Source: an uncultured Alphaproteobacteria bacterium
Lineage (GTDB): Bacteria > Pseudomonadota > Alphaproteobacteria > RF32 > CAG-239
Assembly: GCA_910587405.1 (NCBI GenBank)
Contig: CAJUKS010000005.1
Span: 53,517-117,516 of the forward strand
Length of the DNA stretch: 64,000 nt
Direction: 5' to 3'
Shown: one piece after another, positions 8,176 to 17,255 of the stretch
How the letters are laid out: every line of letters starts with the position of its first letter
How positions within the stretch are numbered: the stretch's first letter is position 1
The notes under the pieces: model-generated
What the model saw: only the letters and a program-made list of their open reading frames with translations
Database searches by the model: none
Told to the model about the DNA's origin: nothing
Made by a program: the position numbers and the translations under genes

Positions 8176-9405
8176 TCAGAAAAAGAAACTGGCACGCAGA
8201 CTGACCACGGTATCATAATCCGATTTTCGGTTAAGAGCCGGATCAATGTAAAACTGAACATCCGGCGTCAAAGTCATCCATTTCGATATTCCCCAGGCCC
8301 AATAGGCTTCCACCACCTTTTCGCTGCTGTGATAAATTTTATCGCCCACGGCGGCTTCGTCAATTTTGTTATAGGCAAAAGCCAATCCGATCTGATCCAG
8401 CGGATTGCGATCAAGCGGATTATTGTAAACCATACCCAGCACCCAGGACTGGTTAATTGTGGCCACCGACCCCGAAACACCGTTAATGCGTCCGAATACC
8501 GCCAGTTTTTCGCCGATATTCTGATTAACGTTAAGCGACCAGCCGTTCGTGGTCTGTTGCTGTTCTTTTACCCATGGCTGATTATATAACAAAACCGAAA
8601 TCTGAGTTTCGCCGACACCTTTAATCGTCGGGGTATAGGAAACATAACCAAAGGTGGTATAATGTTTTTCGTCAAGATGATTGACTCTGACACTGATGGC
8701 ATCGACGTTCGTCGCATCCTGAGCCCCGACGGCAAACGTCCATTCCGAATTCGGAGTCGCCTGCATATAGGCACCCACCCCGGCGGTCGAATACGTTGAG
8801 CTGGCATTCTGTGACAAAGCAAAATTGATAAAGTTCACCTGCTGGTTGGAATCATATTGAGTGCCGTCAAAGTTATACAGCGGAAACTGCCCCGCCGCTA
8901 CGGTAAGCCATTTCCATGAACCGCCGAGCTGATAACTGTAATAAAGTTCGTCAAACTCGTTTGACTTGGTGCTGTAGTCGTTAATGTCACTCACCACACC
9001 GATGTTACTGCCGATCCGGGCCGCCGAAGAACCGCCGTAACGGACAATGTTGTATGCAAAATTCAGGGTTCCGGTTCCATACTCGTTGTCAAAAGTCGTC
9101 CAGGTAAAACTCGGATAAATCATCGTTTGATAAGCGGTTTTGCGACCGTTCGGCGCGCCCCGCTGCGGCATATAAGAAACGTCGACCGAGTAGTCAAAGC
9201 CATATTTTTTGTTCAAATAATCCTTAAAATCGGCATAATCCTTGCCAAAATCGCTGAACGAAAAATGCCGACGCGGCTGTGACACGTTATCCGGTTGGCG
9301 GGCTCCGCGCGGCAGACTGGCAGCGGGGATCGCCGAAGCGGCAGCGGCATGCGCAAAAAACGTTCCGATCAGGCTGCCGATTAACAAATACTGTTTTTTT
9401 GTCAT
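8176..9405 (-). CDS. aaxA: OprB-family outer-membrane porin, AaxA-like
   Basis: 409 residues. A signal peptide of about 22-25 residues (MTKKQYLLIGSLIGTFFAHA) leads to a mature protein rich in alternating aromatic/polar strands, with many Tyr, Gly and Asn, ending in SLRASFFF, whose terminal Phe is the BAM recognition signature. Segments such as YGTGTLNFAYNIVRYGG and FGYVSYTPT fit the OprB carbohydrate-porin family. It is divergent from an AaxB-type arginine decarboxylase and an antiporter; in Chlamydia AaxA is an OprB-family porin that feeds arginine to AaxB and AaxC. Substrate arginine is an inference from this context; a sugar porin is the alternative. Symbol assigned by context. Confidence 0.75.
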   Translation of the reverse strand: MTKKQYLLIGSLIGTFFAHAAAASAIPAASLPRGARQPDNVSQPRRHFSFSDFGKDYADFKDYLNKKYGFDYSVDVSYMPQRGAPNGRKTAYQTMIYPSFTWTTFDNEYGTGTLNFAYNIVRYGGSSAARIGSNIGVVSDINDYSTKSNEFDELYYSYQLGGSWKWLTVAAGQFPLYNFDGTQYDSNQQVNFINFALSQNASSTYSTAGVGAYMQATPNSEWTFAVGAQDATNVDAISVRVNHLDEKHYTTFGYVSYTPTIKGVGETQISVLLYNQPWVKEQQQTTNGWSLNVNQNIGEKLAVFGRINGVSGSVATINQSWVLGMVYNNPLDRNPLDQIGLAFAYNKIDEAAVGDKIYHSSEKVVEAYWAWGISKWMTLTPDVQFYIDPALNRKSDYDTVVSLRASFFF

Positions 9406-9583
9406 TATCTTTCCCTCTTGTCCGAAATTAAAATCTTTTTCAATTTAAATGCAAAAATCAAAATATAAAGGACAGGCCTGCGCTTTTACATCTTTAGTAT
9501 AACCGCCGCTTGAAAAAAACGGGGCGCTAATTACCTCATAGCCTGTAAAAACACAAAACAATTTTTTATAAAGGAGAAACACT

Positions 9584-10165
9584 ATGACAGAAGGCGTTCG
9601 TTACCCGACCTTGGCATTTCAAACCGGCGGCGTCGGACAGGCTGATGAAGGAATTCCGCCGCAACCTTTCGAAACTTTCTGCTACGATTCGGCTCTGTTG
9701 CAGGCCAAAATCGAAAACTTCAACGTCGTCCCCTACACCTCGGTTCTGCCGAAGGAATTGTTCGGTAACATCGTACCGGTCGACAAAGTCGTCAACCAGT
9801 TCAAACATGGTGCGGTTCTGGAAGTCATTATGGCCGGCAACGGCGCCAGCCGCGACAACCATAAGGCAATTGCGACCGGTATCGGCGTTTGCTGGGGCAA
9901 AGACGACAAGGGCGAACTGATCGGCGGCTGGGCTGCCGAATATGTCGAATATTTCGATACATATATTGACGATGACATCGCCAAAACCCATTGTGAAATG
10001 TGGCTGAACCGCTCGCTGAATCACGAACTCGAAATCCGCGGCGTTCAGAAACACAGCGAATTTCAACTGTACCACAACTACCTGAACATCACCCAGCAGT
10101 TTGGTTACAGTCTGACTTGCCTTGGCTTCCTGAATTTTGAACATGCAGATCCGGCCAAGGTTTAA
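9584..10165 (+). CDS. aaxB: pyruvoyl-dependent arginine decarboxylase, AaxB-like
   Basis: 193 residues. Makes agmatine and CO2 from arginine, consuming a proton. These enzymes are made as a proenzyme that cuts itself to create a pyruvoyl cofactor from a Ser. The motif NVVPYTSVLPKELFG places Thr52-Ser53 at the cleavage point, the same Thr-Ser pair and numbering I recall for chlamydial AaxB, where archaeal PdaD has Ser-Ser. Other family marks are GVGQADEG near the N-terminus, the glycine-rich GIGVCWGKDD strand and GGWAAEYVEY. Ideal AAGGAG 7 bases before the ATG. Followed 139 bp on by the antiporter gene; the divergent porin lies upstream. Confidence 0.88.
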   Translation: MTEGVRYPTLAFQTGGVGQADEGIPPQPFETFCYDSALLQAKIENFNVVPYTSVLPKELFGNIVPVDKVVNQFKHGAVLEVIMAGNGASRDNHKAIATGIGVCWGKDDKGELIGGWAAEYVEYFDTYIDDDIAKTHCEMWLNRSLNHELEIRGVQKHSEFQLYHNYLNITQQFGYSLTCLGFLNFEHADPAKV

Positions 10166-10304
10166 TCGGCTTTGATGAAGACAATTGAGTTTGTCAGATC
10201 TCAGTTGTTTTGAGAAGCTGATCCCGAACGTGAGGCGGAACAATCTTTAACCGGTTGCTTCGCCTCCTTTCGTTAGAATCAATTTTACAAAAAAGGATGT
10301 AAAA

Positions 10305-11912
10305 ATGACTGATAAAAATAATATTTTCCACCCGGATGCAGCGTGCGGCAGTTCGGGAATCCGTACCACCGCCGCTGCCGGAAAAAACGACTTTTCCCGA
10401 AGCGAAACACTGTATGACGGCTCTCACAACGATAGTGTTGCTGCCTCCAACCATGTTTCCCATCCGGACACGCCGCAAAACTCATCCGGCGGTCTCGGCG
10501 TTTTTGCCTTAGCGGCCATTGTGGTCAGCTCTATGATCGGCGGCGGCATTTATTCACTGCCGCAAAACATGGCGGCCGGCGCCTCGGCCGGTGCGGTACT
10601 GCTGTCATGGATCATCACCGGATTCGGCGTTTACTTCATCGCCAACACCTTTCGCACTTTGTCAGTAGCCAAACCGAATCTCACCGCCGGCATTTATATG
10701 TACAGCCGCGCCGGATTCGGCCCTTATGTCGGATTCACCATCGGCTGGTCATACTGGTTGTGCCAGATCTGCGGCAACGTCGGCTATGCCGTTATCACCA
10801 TGGATGCGCTCAATTACTTTTTCCCGCCCTATTTTGCCGGCGGCAACAATTTGGCATCCATCATCGGCGGCTCGATTCTGATCTGGGGCTTCAATTTCCT
10901 GGTTTTGCGCGGTATCAAACAGGCCACGCTGATCAATGCGATCGGCACTGTAGCCAAAATCGTTCCGTTGCTGCTGTTCATTCTGATTACGCTGTTGGTT
11001 TTCCATCACGACCGCTTTGATTTCAACTTCTGGGGTGAAAACACCCGTACTCTCGGCGGCCTCAGCACTCAGATTAAAAGCACCATGCTGGTTACCTTAT
11101 GGGCTTTCATCGGTATTGAAGGCGCCGTCGTGATGTCAAAACACGCCAAAAGCCCGCAAACCGTCGGCAGAGCGACCGTTCTTGGATTTATCGGCTGTCT
11201 CGTCATTTATGTCCTGCTTTCGCTGTTACCGTTCGGCTATATGAGTCAGGCCGAATTGGCCACGATTCCCAACCCGTCAACCGCCGGCGTCTTGGAAAAA
11301 ATCGTCGGTCCTTGGGGCGCCTGGCTGATGAACATCGGACTGCTGATTTCGGTTCTGACCAGCTGGCTGGCTTGGACGATGATTACGGCACAAATTCCGC
11401 AGGCTGCAGGTGCAAACGGAACCTTCCCCCGCGAATTCGCCCGCGAAAACAAATATCAGTCGCCTTCGGTTTCGCTGTGGGTCACCAGTATTTTAATGCA
11501 AGCCATCATTTTGCTGGTCTACTTTTCCAACAACGCCTGGAACACCATGCTCAGCATTACCAGCGTTATGGTGCTGCCGGCCTATTTCTCAAGCTGCGCC
11601 TATTTGTGGAAAATATGCGAAGACGGCGAATATCCGGCCAACGCCTACATCCGGCGTTCCACCGCTCTGATCTCGTCGGTGCTCGGCTCGATTTACGCCC
11701 TGTGGCTGATTTACGCCGCCGGCCTGAACTACCTGTTAATGGCCGTTGTCTTCATGGCGGTCGGTATTCCGGTCTTTATCTGGGCGCGCAAACAATCGGC
11801 CCCGGATCAAAAAGCCTTTACCATCGGCGAAGCGGCTCTGGCCTGCCTGTTGGTTGTGATTGCGCTGTGGGCACTTTATGCCTTTTCACGCGGAATTGTC
11901 AATCTCAACTGA
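10305..11912 (+). CDS. aaxC: APC-family arginine/agmatine antiporter, AaxC-like
   Basis: 535 residues. From about residue 63 it is a typical 12-TM amino acid-polyamine-organocation carrier: SSMIGGGIYSLPQNMAAG is the unwound TM1 substrate site, and GIEGAVVMSKHAKSP the TM6 counterpart. Placed directly after an arginine decarboxylase, it most likely swaps external arginine for internal agmatine. Ornithine or lysine exchange cannot be excluded. Residues 1-62 are an extra hydrophilic, Ser/Asp/His-rich N-terminal tail not usual in the family. The ATG has AAGGAT upstream and no later start near residue 60 has a better ribosome site, so the tail looks real. Confidence 0.82.
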   Translation: MTDKNNIFHPDAACGSSGIRTTAAAGKNDFSRSETLYDGSHNDSVAASNHVSHPDTPQNSSGGLGVFALAAIVVSSMIGGGIYSLPQNMAAGASAGAVLLSWIITGFGVYFIANTFRTLSVAKPNLTAGIYMYSRAGFGPYVGFTIGWSYWLCQICGNVGYAVITMDALNYFFPPYFAGGNNLASIIGGSILIWGFNFLVLRGIKQATLINAIGTVAKIVPLLLFILITLLVFHHDRFDFNFWGENTRTLGGLSTQIKSTMLVTLWAFIGIEGAVVMSKHAKSPQTVGRATVLGFIGCLVIYVLLSLLPFGYMSQAELATIPNPSTAGVLEKIVGPWGAWLMNIGLLISVLTSWLAWTMITAQIPQAAGANGTFPREFARENKYQSPSVSLWVTSILMQAIILLVYFSNNAWNTMLSITSVMVLPAYFSSCAYLWKICEDGEYPANAYIRRSTALISSVLGSIYALWLIYAAGLNYLLMAVVFMAVGIPVFIWARKQSAPDQKAFTIGEAALACLLVVIALWALYAFSRGIVNLN

Positions 11913-11946
11913 CACCGGCTCAAATCATATTCCGCTTTAAAAACGC

Positions 11947-11979
11947 AACAAGGAGAACGGTCAACCCGTTCTCCTTGTT
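11947..11979 (+). terminator. long hairpin after the aax genes
   Basis: Perfect 14-bp stem: AACAAGGAGAACGG (11947-11960) and CCGTTCTCCTTGTT (11966-11979) with loop TCAAC. It lies between the antiporter stop and the convergent gene ending at 11995. No T-tract follows, so it may be a terminator or an RNA 3' end stabiliser. Confidence 0.6.
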
Positions 11980-11994
11980 CGCCATACTTGAGAA

Positions 11995-12519
11995 TCACAA
12001 TTCTTCCACGATCTGCTTAAACTCCCAGGCCTTGCCCCAGCCTTTTTTCATGAAATGCGCGGTCGCAGCCGAAAAAAGGTCCTGGAACGTCACCGACATG
12101 TCCGCATCATTAAAATGACGCCGGATAATGCGATAATATCCACAGTGGCGCAGCAGGTTCCAGAATCCGCGCTTCGAGAGTTTGTCCACCCGTTGCTGAC
12201 AGCGCTGAAGAAAAGCCATGTTCTTCTGAATCAGATTTTTCATCCCGTCGTTAGGGCTGAAAACGATCATCGACTTGAGCAGCGTCCAGTCCTTTTGGAA
12301 ATCGCTGAGAGGCACAACCGACGCCAGAGAACAGGAAGTTCCGCTGGGATCGATGTTCTGCCAGAAACCGGCATTGATAGTGTAATCCATGGCAGCCTTC
12401 ATCCGTAAAAGCTCTTTGACATACTGCACAAAGCGCTGCACAAAAAGGTGCTTGTTCTCTTCCTTAAAGATTAAGCCCAACTCGCCGAGTTCGCTCAATT
12501 GAAATACGCATGGTAACAT
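11995..12519 (-). CDS. hypothetical protein, 174 residues
   Basis: I do not recognise it. From the ATG at 12519 it gives 174 residues, mostly helical by composition, with aromatic and basic patches (GFWNLLRHCGYYRIIRRHF, KKGWGKAWEF) and no signal peptide or membrane segment. A TTG at 12564 would add 15 residues, but it overlaps the predicted transcription start. No Shine-Dalgarno is seen before either start, and the leader is very AT-rich, unlike flanking housekeeping genes. A good promoter lies just upstream (12553-12580). Confidence 0.6.
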   Translation of the reverse strand: MLPCVFQLSELGELGLIFKEENKHLFVQRFVQYVKELLRMKAAMDYTINAGFWQNIDPSGTSCSLASVVPLSDFQKDWTLLKSMIVFSPNDGMKNLIQKNMAFLQRCQQRVDKLSKRGFWNLLRHCGYYRIIRRHFNDADMSVTFQDLFSAATAHFMKKGWGKAWEFKQIVEEL

Positions 12520-12552
12520 AATATATAAGATTAAAAATTGTTCATAGTGAAT

Positions 12553-12580
12553 ATGATACGTCAATTAGACAAAAAGTCAA
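12553..12580 (-). promoter_or_regulatory. promoter of the 174-residue protein gene
   Basis: Minus strand: -35 TTGACT (12575-12580), 16-bp spacer, -10 TATCAT (12553-12558). The 13 bases TTGACTTTTTGTC here recur at 19484-19496 before another gene that lacks a ribosome site. Confidence 0.6.
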
Positions 12581-12586
12581 CCTTTA

Positions 12587-14986
12587 TTATTTCTGTCCGC
12601 CGATTTCTTGCGCTTGCCATTGATCTGCGGTTCCGCTCACGTTGTAATAATCGCTGTGTCCGCCGTTGTTGTCCGGCATTTTCAGATCTTCCGGTATCAT
12701 CAGGATAACCCGATCTGCCCCGGCCAATCCCGCCGGCATTTTGACAAATTGCCGCAGCATCAAATAAACTCTCATACCGCCATATCGAAACGGATCCCGA
12801 TATTCTTGCGGTGACACACCATCAATAAACGAATATCCGGCAGCTTTAATCGCCGCAATATCTTCTTTGCCGACTTTCCTTATTTTGCCTTCTTCGATCA
12901 GTTGTTCCAACCCGGCTTCTTCGGGCTGAATACCCAACGACAGAAACTCGCCGTCAACAATTTGCGGGCTGTACTCATAAGCCGATAGTTCAACTTCTTC
13001 GCCCACCGTCGGCTGAGACAAAACCTGCACGTTTTTGAGCCCGATGTTCAGTTCCTCCACTGCAGCAACAATTTCATCACTCCCGTAATAATAGTTCAGG
13101 CAGCGGTCATTGCTGTCATTCATACGATTGCCGTGGCGGTTTTTAGTCTGCACTCCAGCTTTCATACCGCGGATCATCTGCTCATAATGGCCGCCGGCCA
13201 ACACGGCCCGCAAATCGGTCTGCGGGGTGGTATAAATGTTCCAGATCATCGGATAACTCGAAGACAAAAGCAAAACCACGCATTTTCCCGGCCGATTGAT
13301 TTTAACGTCGGTAGAATAAGTCAAACTTTGATCACTGATAAACAGGTCTTTCTCTTTCTTGCTTCCGTTGTACGAACTGTAAGCATAAACTTCGCAATCA
13401 TCATCGATATTCTTCAACTGGCAGCGAACCGGCTCCTTCTCCTTAAACTTCTCCGAATATTGCTTTTTATCAAACCACTGTACGGCTTTGTCATAAACAT
13501 CAAGCAAACAGCAGCGGTTTGTGCATCCCTGCAAACGATAGGCGGCATAAGCGATATAGGCGTCGGCTGCCCGTTGTTCATCCTTCTCTTTCACTTCCGC
13601 CACCGCTTTTTTGAGATCCTGATTTCTCTGCCGCAGTTCATCATCGGCACAAATTACTTTTTCGGCCATATTCGCGGGAAAATTACAATCGGCAAATTGC
13701 GGTGCCTTTTTGAGCGGCAGCATCATATAAGCACGCGAAAACATATCCGGTTTTCTTGCCATATCTTTAAATGTCTGTTCCAGCTTAAGATCTGAAGGCG
13801 GAATGACGCCGGGTGCCAAAAAGACATTTTCATGCTCGGCCCCTGTCGGCATACGATCAATGTTTTCGGTTATCACATAACCGTCCAGTCCCTGCCCGGC
13901 ATATTGCCACAAAAATTTGTAATCCGAAAATTTGAGATAAAAATTTTCATTATCCAAATTAACCACACCGTCGTTTTTCATCCGCTCAATATCCGCCGCT
14001 GACAATTTGCGGGCTTTGCGGGCCTCAATCAACTGTTGCCAGCCTTCCTCGCGCGGACGCAGCCCTTGCGCTTGCCGGACACCAACCGCACGATCCGAAA
14101 CCGCATATTGATCAAGCGGCGCGTTATCGCCGATCTTGCCGTCGTAAACCACATTGATCCGACCGGCCTCTATCTGATGGCGAGCCAAAAATTCTTTGGC
14201 TTCCTCCGCTGTCATATATCGATTAAAGCACATCTCTGCATTTTTTGCCAAATCGCTTTTCAAACCGATCTTAACCGCCGTTTTTTCCGGATACCCACGC
14301 ACCGTCTGATAATCATCGGCACCGACAAAGACCTGCCGCAAATCCGTATCTTTTGTCGCCAGCAGATTCCATACCCGCGCATACTGCGAGGACAAAAACA
14401 AATAAACACATTTTCCCGGACGATTAACCTTCACCCGGCTCTCAAAAGTGTAATAATTGTCGGAAATCGATTCACTCCGGCTGCGGGTGCCGGTATCTTT
14501 TTCGCTGAACAAATAAATCTCACATTCTTGAGGAATTTCAAGCCTGCCGCATTCTTTAACACTTCGCGAAGACTGCAAAATATCTTTAAGCGCGCCGTAG
14601 CCTTCGTTCAGACATTTTTGATCGCGGCATTTGGCAATTTGCTGTTGTTTACTTCTCAGGCGTTCGCGTACCTGTTCCAAAAAATCCGCCTCCGTTTTGA
14701 GACGTTCCGCCACACGTTTATTTCGCTCCGCTTTTACAGCCGCATCATTTTCCCCGCCGTCCGACTTCTCTTGCAGCGCCTTCAGGTTTTGAGTCGCCTC
14801 TCGGATGCGAAAGGACAGCTTTTCTTCCGCTTGGCGCACCTCGTTATTCATCTTTTTCAATTCCGAAGACAAACACACGTACCGGTCCGTTACCAAGCTC
14901 CATTCACTCTGATTACAGTCCACCGCAGCCCCGGCCGTTTCTGCCAACAGCACCCCTATGACCGCCAATTTTAACACTTTTTTCAT
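12587..14986 (-). CDS. secreted protein with internal duplication, LprI-like (DUF1311) modules
   Basis: About 799 residues from the ATG at 14986 (AAAGG ribosome site 8 bases before; two earlier in-frame ATGs lack one). Signal peptide at 1-20 ends AGAA. The mature protein is two copies of one unit, about 22-420 and 431-799. Each starts with a Cys-containing helical segment resembling LprI/DUF1311 (C24..C38; C434..C446), then a Cys cluster (CRDQKCL near 120; CTNRCCL near 488), then a module with the shared core VNRPGKC / INRPGKC, SSQYARVWN / SSSYPMIWN and TDLRQV / TDLRAV. Function unknown; lysozyme-inhibitor likeness is only local. The many paired Cys suggest periplasmic disulfides. Confidence 0.75.
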   Translation of the reverse strand: MKKVLKLAVIGVLLAETAGAAVDCNQSEWSLVTDRYVCLSSELKKMNNEVRQAEEKLSFRIREATQNLKALQEKSDGGENDAAVKAERNKRVAERLKTEADFLEQVRERLRSKQQQIAKCRDQKCLNEGYGALKDILQSSRSVKECGRLEIPQECEIYLFSEKDTGTRSRSESISDNYYTFESRVKVNRPGKCVYLFLSSQYARVWNLLATKDTDLRQVFVGADDYQTVRGYPEKTAVKIGLKSDLAKNAEMCFNRYMTAEEAKEFLARHQIEAGRINVVYDGKIGDNAPLDQYAVSDRAVGVRQAQGLRPREEGWQQLIEARKARKLSAADIERMKNDGVVNLDNENFYLKFSDYKFLWQYAGQGLDGYVITENIDRMPTGAEHENVFLAPGVIPPSDLKLEQTFKDMARKPDMFSRAYMMLPLKKAPQFADCNFPANMAEKVICADDELRQRNQDLKKAVAEVKEKDEQRAADAYIAYAAYRLQGCTNRCCLLDVYDKAVQWFDKKQYSEKFKEKEPVRCQLKNIDDDCEVYAYSSYNGSKKEKDLFISDQSLTYSTDVKINRPGKCVVLLLSSSYPMIWNIYTTPQTDLRAVLAGGHYEQMIRGMKAGVQTKNRHGNRMNDSNDRCLNYYYGSDEIVAAVEELNIGLKNVQVLSQPTVGEEVELSAYEYSPQIVDGEFLSLGIQPEEAGLEQLIEEGKIRKVGKEDIAAIKAAGYSFIDGVSPQEYRDPFRYGGMRVYLMLRQFVKMPAGLAGADRVILMIPEDLKMPDNNGGHSDYYNVSGTADQWQAQEIGGQK

Positions 14987-15131
14987 CCGCCGACCTTTCA
15001 TTAATAATTTTCGTAAAAACATTTTACCTTCGTGATAAAAAAAAGCAAAAAAATTATTTTTGCCAACCGCCGCAATAAGACTTGCAACAAAGCGCTTTAT
15101 TGATTAAAATTATTCGCCGTGAGGAAAGAAA

Positions 15132-16433
15132 ATGCAGGAAATGTTACCGGAATTTACCGTCAGTGAAATCTCTTTTGCGATCAAACGCACGATGGAAGAC
15201 GCTTTTGCCCGCGTTCGGGTCAAAGGTGAAATTTTCGGCTGCAAACGCGCCGATTCCGGCCATTATTACCTGTCTTTGAAAGACGAAAACGCCAACCTTT
15301 CCGCCGTCTGCTGGAAAGGAATTGCCGCCTCACTGCCGGTCAGGCCGGAAGACGGACTGGAAGTCGTTGCCACCGGCCGCATTACCACTTTTGCCGGCAA
15401 AAGCAGTTACCAACTGGTGATTGAGCAATTGGAAGTGGCCGGAACCGGCGCCTTGCTCAAACTTTTGGAAGAACGCAAACAGAAATTTGCCGCCGAAGGC
15501 CTGTTTGACGCCGCCCATAAGAAAAAAATCCCATATCTTCCGCGTACGATCGGCGTTGTCACCAGCCCCACCGGCGCGGTTATCCGCGACATTATCCATC
15601 GCATCACCGACCGTTTTCCGTCCCGTGTCATCGTTTGGCCGACCTTGGTCCAAGGCGAAGGTGCGGCAACACAAATTGCCGCTGCCGTCAACGGTTTTAA
15701 CGCTTTGCCTGCCAACGGCCCGATTCCGCGGCCCGACCTGTTGATCGTCGCCCGCGGCGGCGGCTCTCTGGAAGATCTGTGGTGTTTTAACGAGGAAATT
15801 GTCATCCGGGCGGTCTACAACTCCTCAATCCCGTTAATTTCCGCCGTCGGACACGAAACCGACACCATGCTGATCGATTATGTATCCGACCTGCGCGCAC
15901 CGACACCGACCGGCGCCGCCGAATTTGCGGTACCGGTCAAAAGCGAACTGAACGCCGCGGTTCTCACCTTGCAAAGCCGTCTTGCCAGCGCCGGCAACCG
16001 CTATCTGCAAGAACGACGAAGCCTTCTCGACGGGCTCAAACGCGGCATCCCCAACCTGGAACAGATTTTAGCTGAAAACATCCAAAAACTCGACGACCGG
16101 ATTGACCGTTTGCATCTGAGCTTTAAAAATTATCTCGAAAATCGCAAAAACCAGCTCAGTTTAAATGAAATTAAACCTTTTTACATTACCACTATACTCG
16201 ACAAGAAAAACGAAAACCTGCAAAACTTAAATCTGCGGCTGGAGTCGGTATCTGTAGAGTCGGTTTTGAAACGGGGTTTTGCTTGGATTAAAAACCAACG
16301 GCAAAAAACCGTTTATAATGCAACTGAGGCCCGCAAAAGCAGCAGTCTGGAAATTGTGTTTGCCGACGGTGCGGTCAAGACCCGGCCGATAGTGAGGAAA
16401 AATGAATTACAAGGCGATCTGTTTGACAATTAG
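15132..16433 (+). CDS. xseA: exodeoxyribonuclease VII large subunit
   Basis: 433 residues, the usual length. Together with XseB it degrades single-stranded DNA to oligonucleotides. The N-terminal OB-fold (about 1-100: VSEISFAIKRTMED, RVKGEIFG) binds ssDNA; the catalytic domain has IGVVTSPTGAVIRDI, VARGGGSLEDLWCFNEE and SAVGHETDTMLIDYVSDLR; the C-terminus is a long coiled coil that binds XseB. GAGGAAAG precedes the ATG. The small-subunit gene lies 29 kb away at 45563 rather than adjacent. The last 32 bases overlap the next gene. Confidence 0.96.
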   Translation: MQEMLPEFTVSEISFAIKRTMEDAFARVRVKGEIFGCKRADSGHYYLSLKDENANLSAVCWKGIAASLPVRPEDGLEVVATGRITTFAGKSSYQLVIEQLEVAGTGALLKLLEERKQKFAAEGLFDAAHKKKIPYLPRTIGVVTSPTGAVIRDIIHRITDRFPSRVIVWPTLVQGEGAATQIAAAVNGFNALPANGPIPRPDLLIVARGGGSLEDLWCFNEEIVIRAVYNSSIPLISAVGHETDTMLIDYVSDLRAPTPTGAAEFAVPVKSELNAAVLTLQSRLASAGNRYLQERRSLLDGLKRGIPNLEQILAENIQKLDDRIDRLHLSFKNYLENRKNQLSLNEIKPFYITTILDKKNENLQNLNLRLESVSVESVLKRGFAWIKNQRQKTVYNATEARKSSSLEIVFADGAVKTRPIVRKNELQGDLFDN

Positions 16434-17253
16434 CCTGCTGGCGGCAGCAGCCCCGGCAACCGCATTGGAACTGTGCGGAGATTTCAATCAGGGTGAGATC
16501 ATCATCGGCAAAACCGAAGACGAAGCTTCGACGGTAACGTTCAACCAAAAACAATATCCGATCACCGAAGACGGCTACTTCATTCTCGCGTTCGGCCGCG
16601 ATCAAAACGCCGAAGCCGAATTGCAACTTTCATACCCTCACGACGCTTCCGTATTCTACAAACTCCCGGTTAAAACCTATCAATGGGACATTCAGCGCAT
16701 TAACGGCGTTTCGCAGCAAAAAGTAACTCCCGATTCTTCTCATGACGCCGAAATCGCCCGCGAACAAAAAGATGTGCGCCGTTCGCTTACCAACCTTCAA
16801 CCCGGCGATGACTGGCGCCGGGGCTTCATCTTGCCGGTTGACGGACGTATCAGCGGCGAGTTCGGCAATCAGCGCATTTTCAACGGCATCCCCAAAAGTC
16901 CGCACAGCGGTACCGATATTGCCGCCCCCGAAGGGACGCCGGTCAAAGCTTCCGGTGCCGGCAAGGTAATTTTGAGCGGCAAGAACTATTTTTACACCGG
17001 CAACATGGTAATTATCGACCACGGTCAGGGGCTGCAAACCATCTACGCCCATTTGAAAGAAGCAAAAGTCAAAACGGGACAAACCGTCAAACAGGGGCAA
17101 ATCATCGGCCTGGTCGGTCATACCGGCCGCGCCACCGGACCGCACCTGCATTGGGGCGCATCGCTCAACAACGTACGTTTTCGCCCTCATTCTCTCTTAA
17201 ACCTCAATCAAAAAGCATGCCGGAAAGTCTCCGGTCAGGATATGGCTGAATAA
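16402..17253 (+). CDS. M23-family (LytM-type) metallopeptidase, periplasmic
   Basis: 283 residues with a signal peptide ending ATALE at about 21. The M23 domain covers about 150-270: HSGTD (Zn ligands His and Asp), the strand IIDHGQGLQTIYAHL, and HLHW (third ligand). All catalytic His are present, so it is probably an active endopeptidase of peptidoglycan cross-links. The N-terminal part (25-110) is a beta-rich domain seen in such secreted M23 proteins. GAGGAAAA precedes an ATG inside the end of xseA, so the two are coupled; uppP follows after 2 bp, linking it to cell-wall work. Confidence 0.88.
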   Translation: MNYKAICLTISLLAAAAPATALELCGDFNQGEIIIGKTEDEASTVTFNQKQYPITEDGYFILAFGRDQNAEAELQLSYPHDASVFYKLPVKTYQWDIQRINGVSQQKVTPDSSHDAEIAREQKDVRRSLTNLQPGDDWRRGFILPVDGRISGEFGNQRIFNGIPKSPHSGTDIAAPEGTPVKASGAGKVILSGKNYFYTGNMVIIDHGQGLQTIYAHLKEAKVKTGQTVKQGQIIGLVGHTGRATGPHLHWGASLNNVRFRPHSLLNLNQKACRKVSGQDMAE

Positions 17254-17255
17254 AC

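Noticed and set aside
9566..10243. 225-codon minus-strand frame
   Set aside because: Antisense to the arginine decarboxylase; composition is that of a reverse frame.
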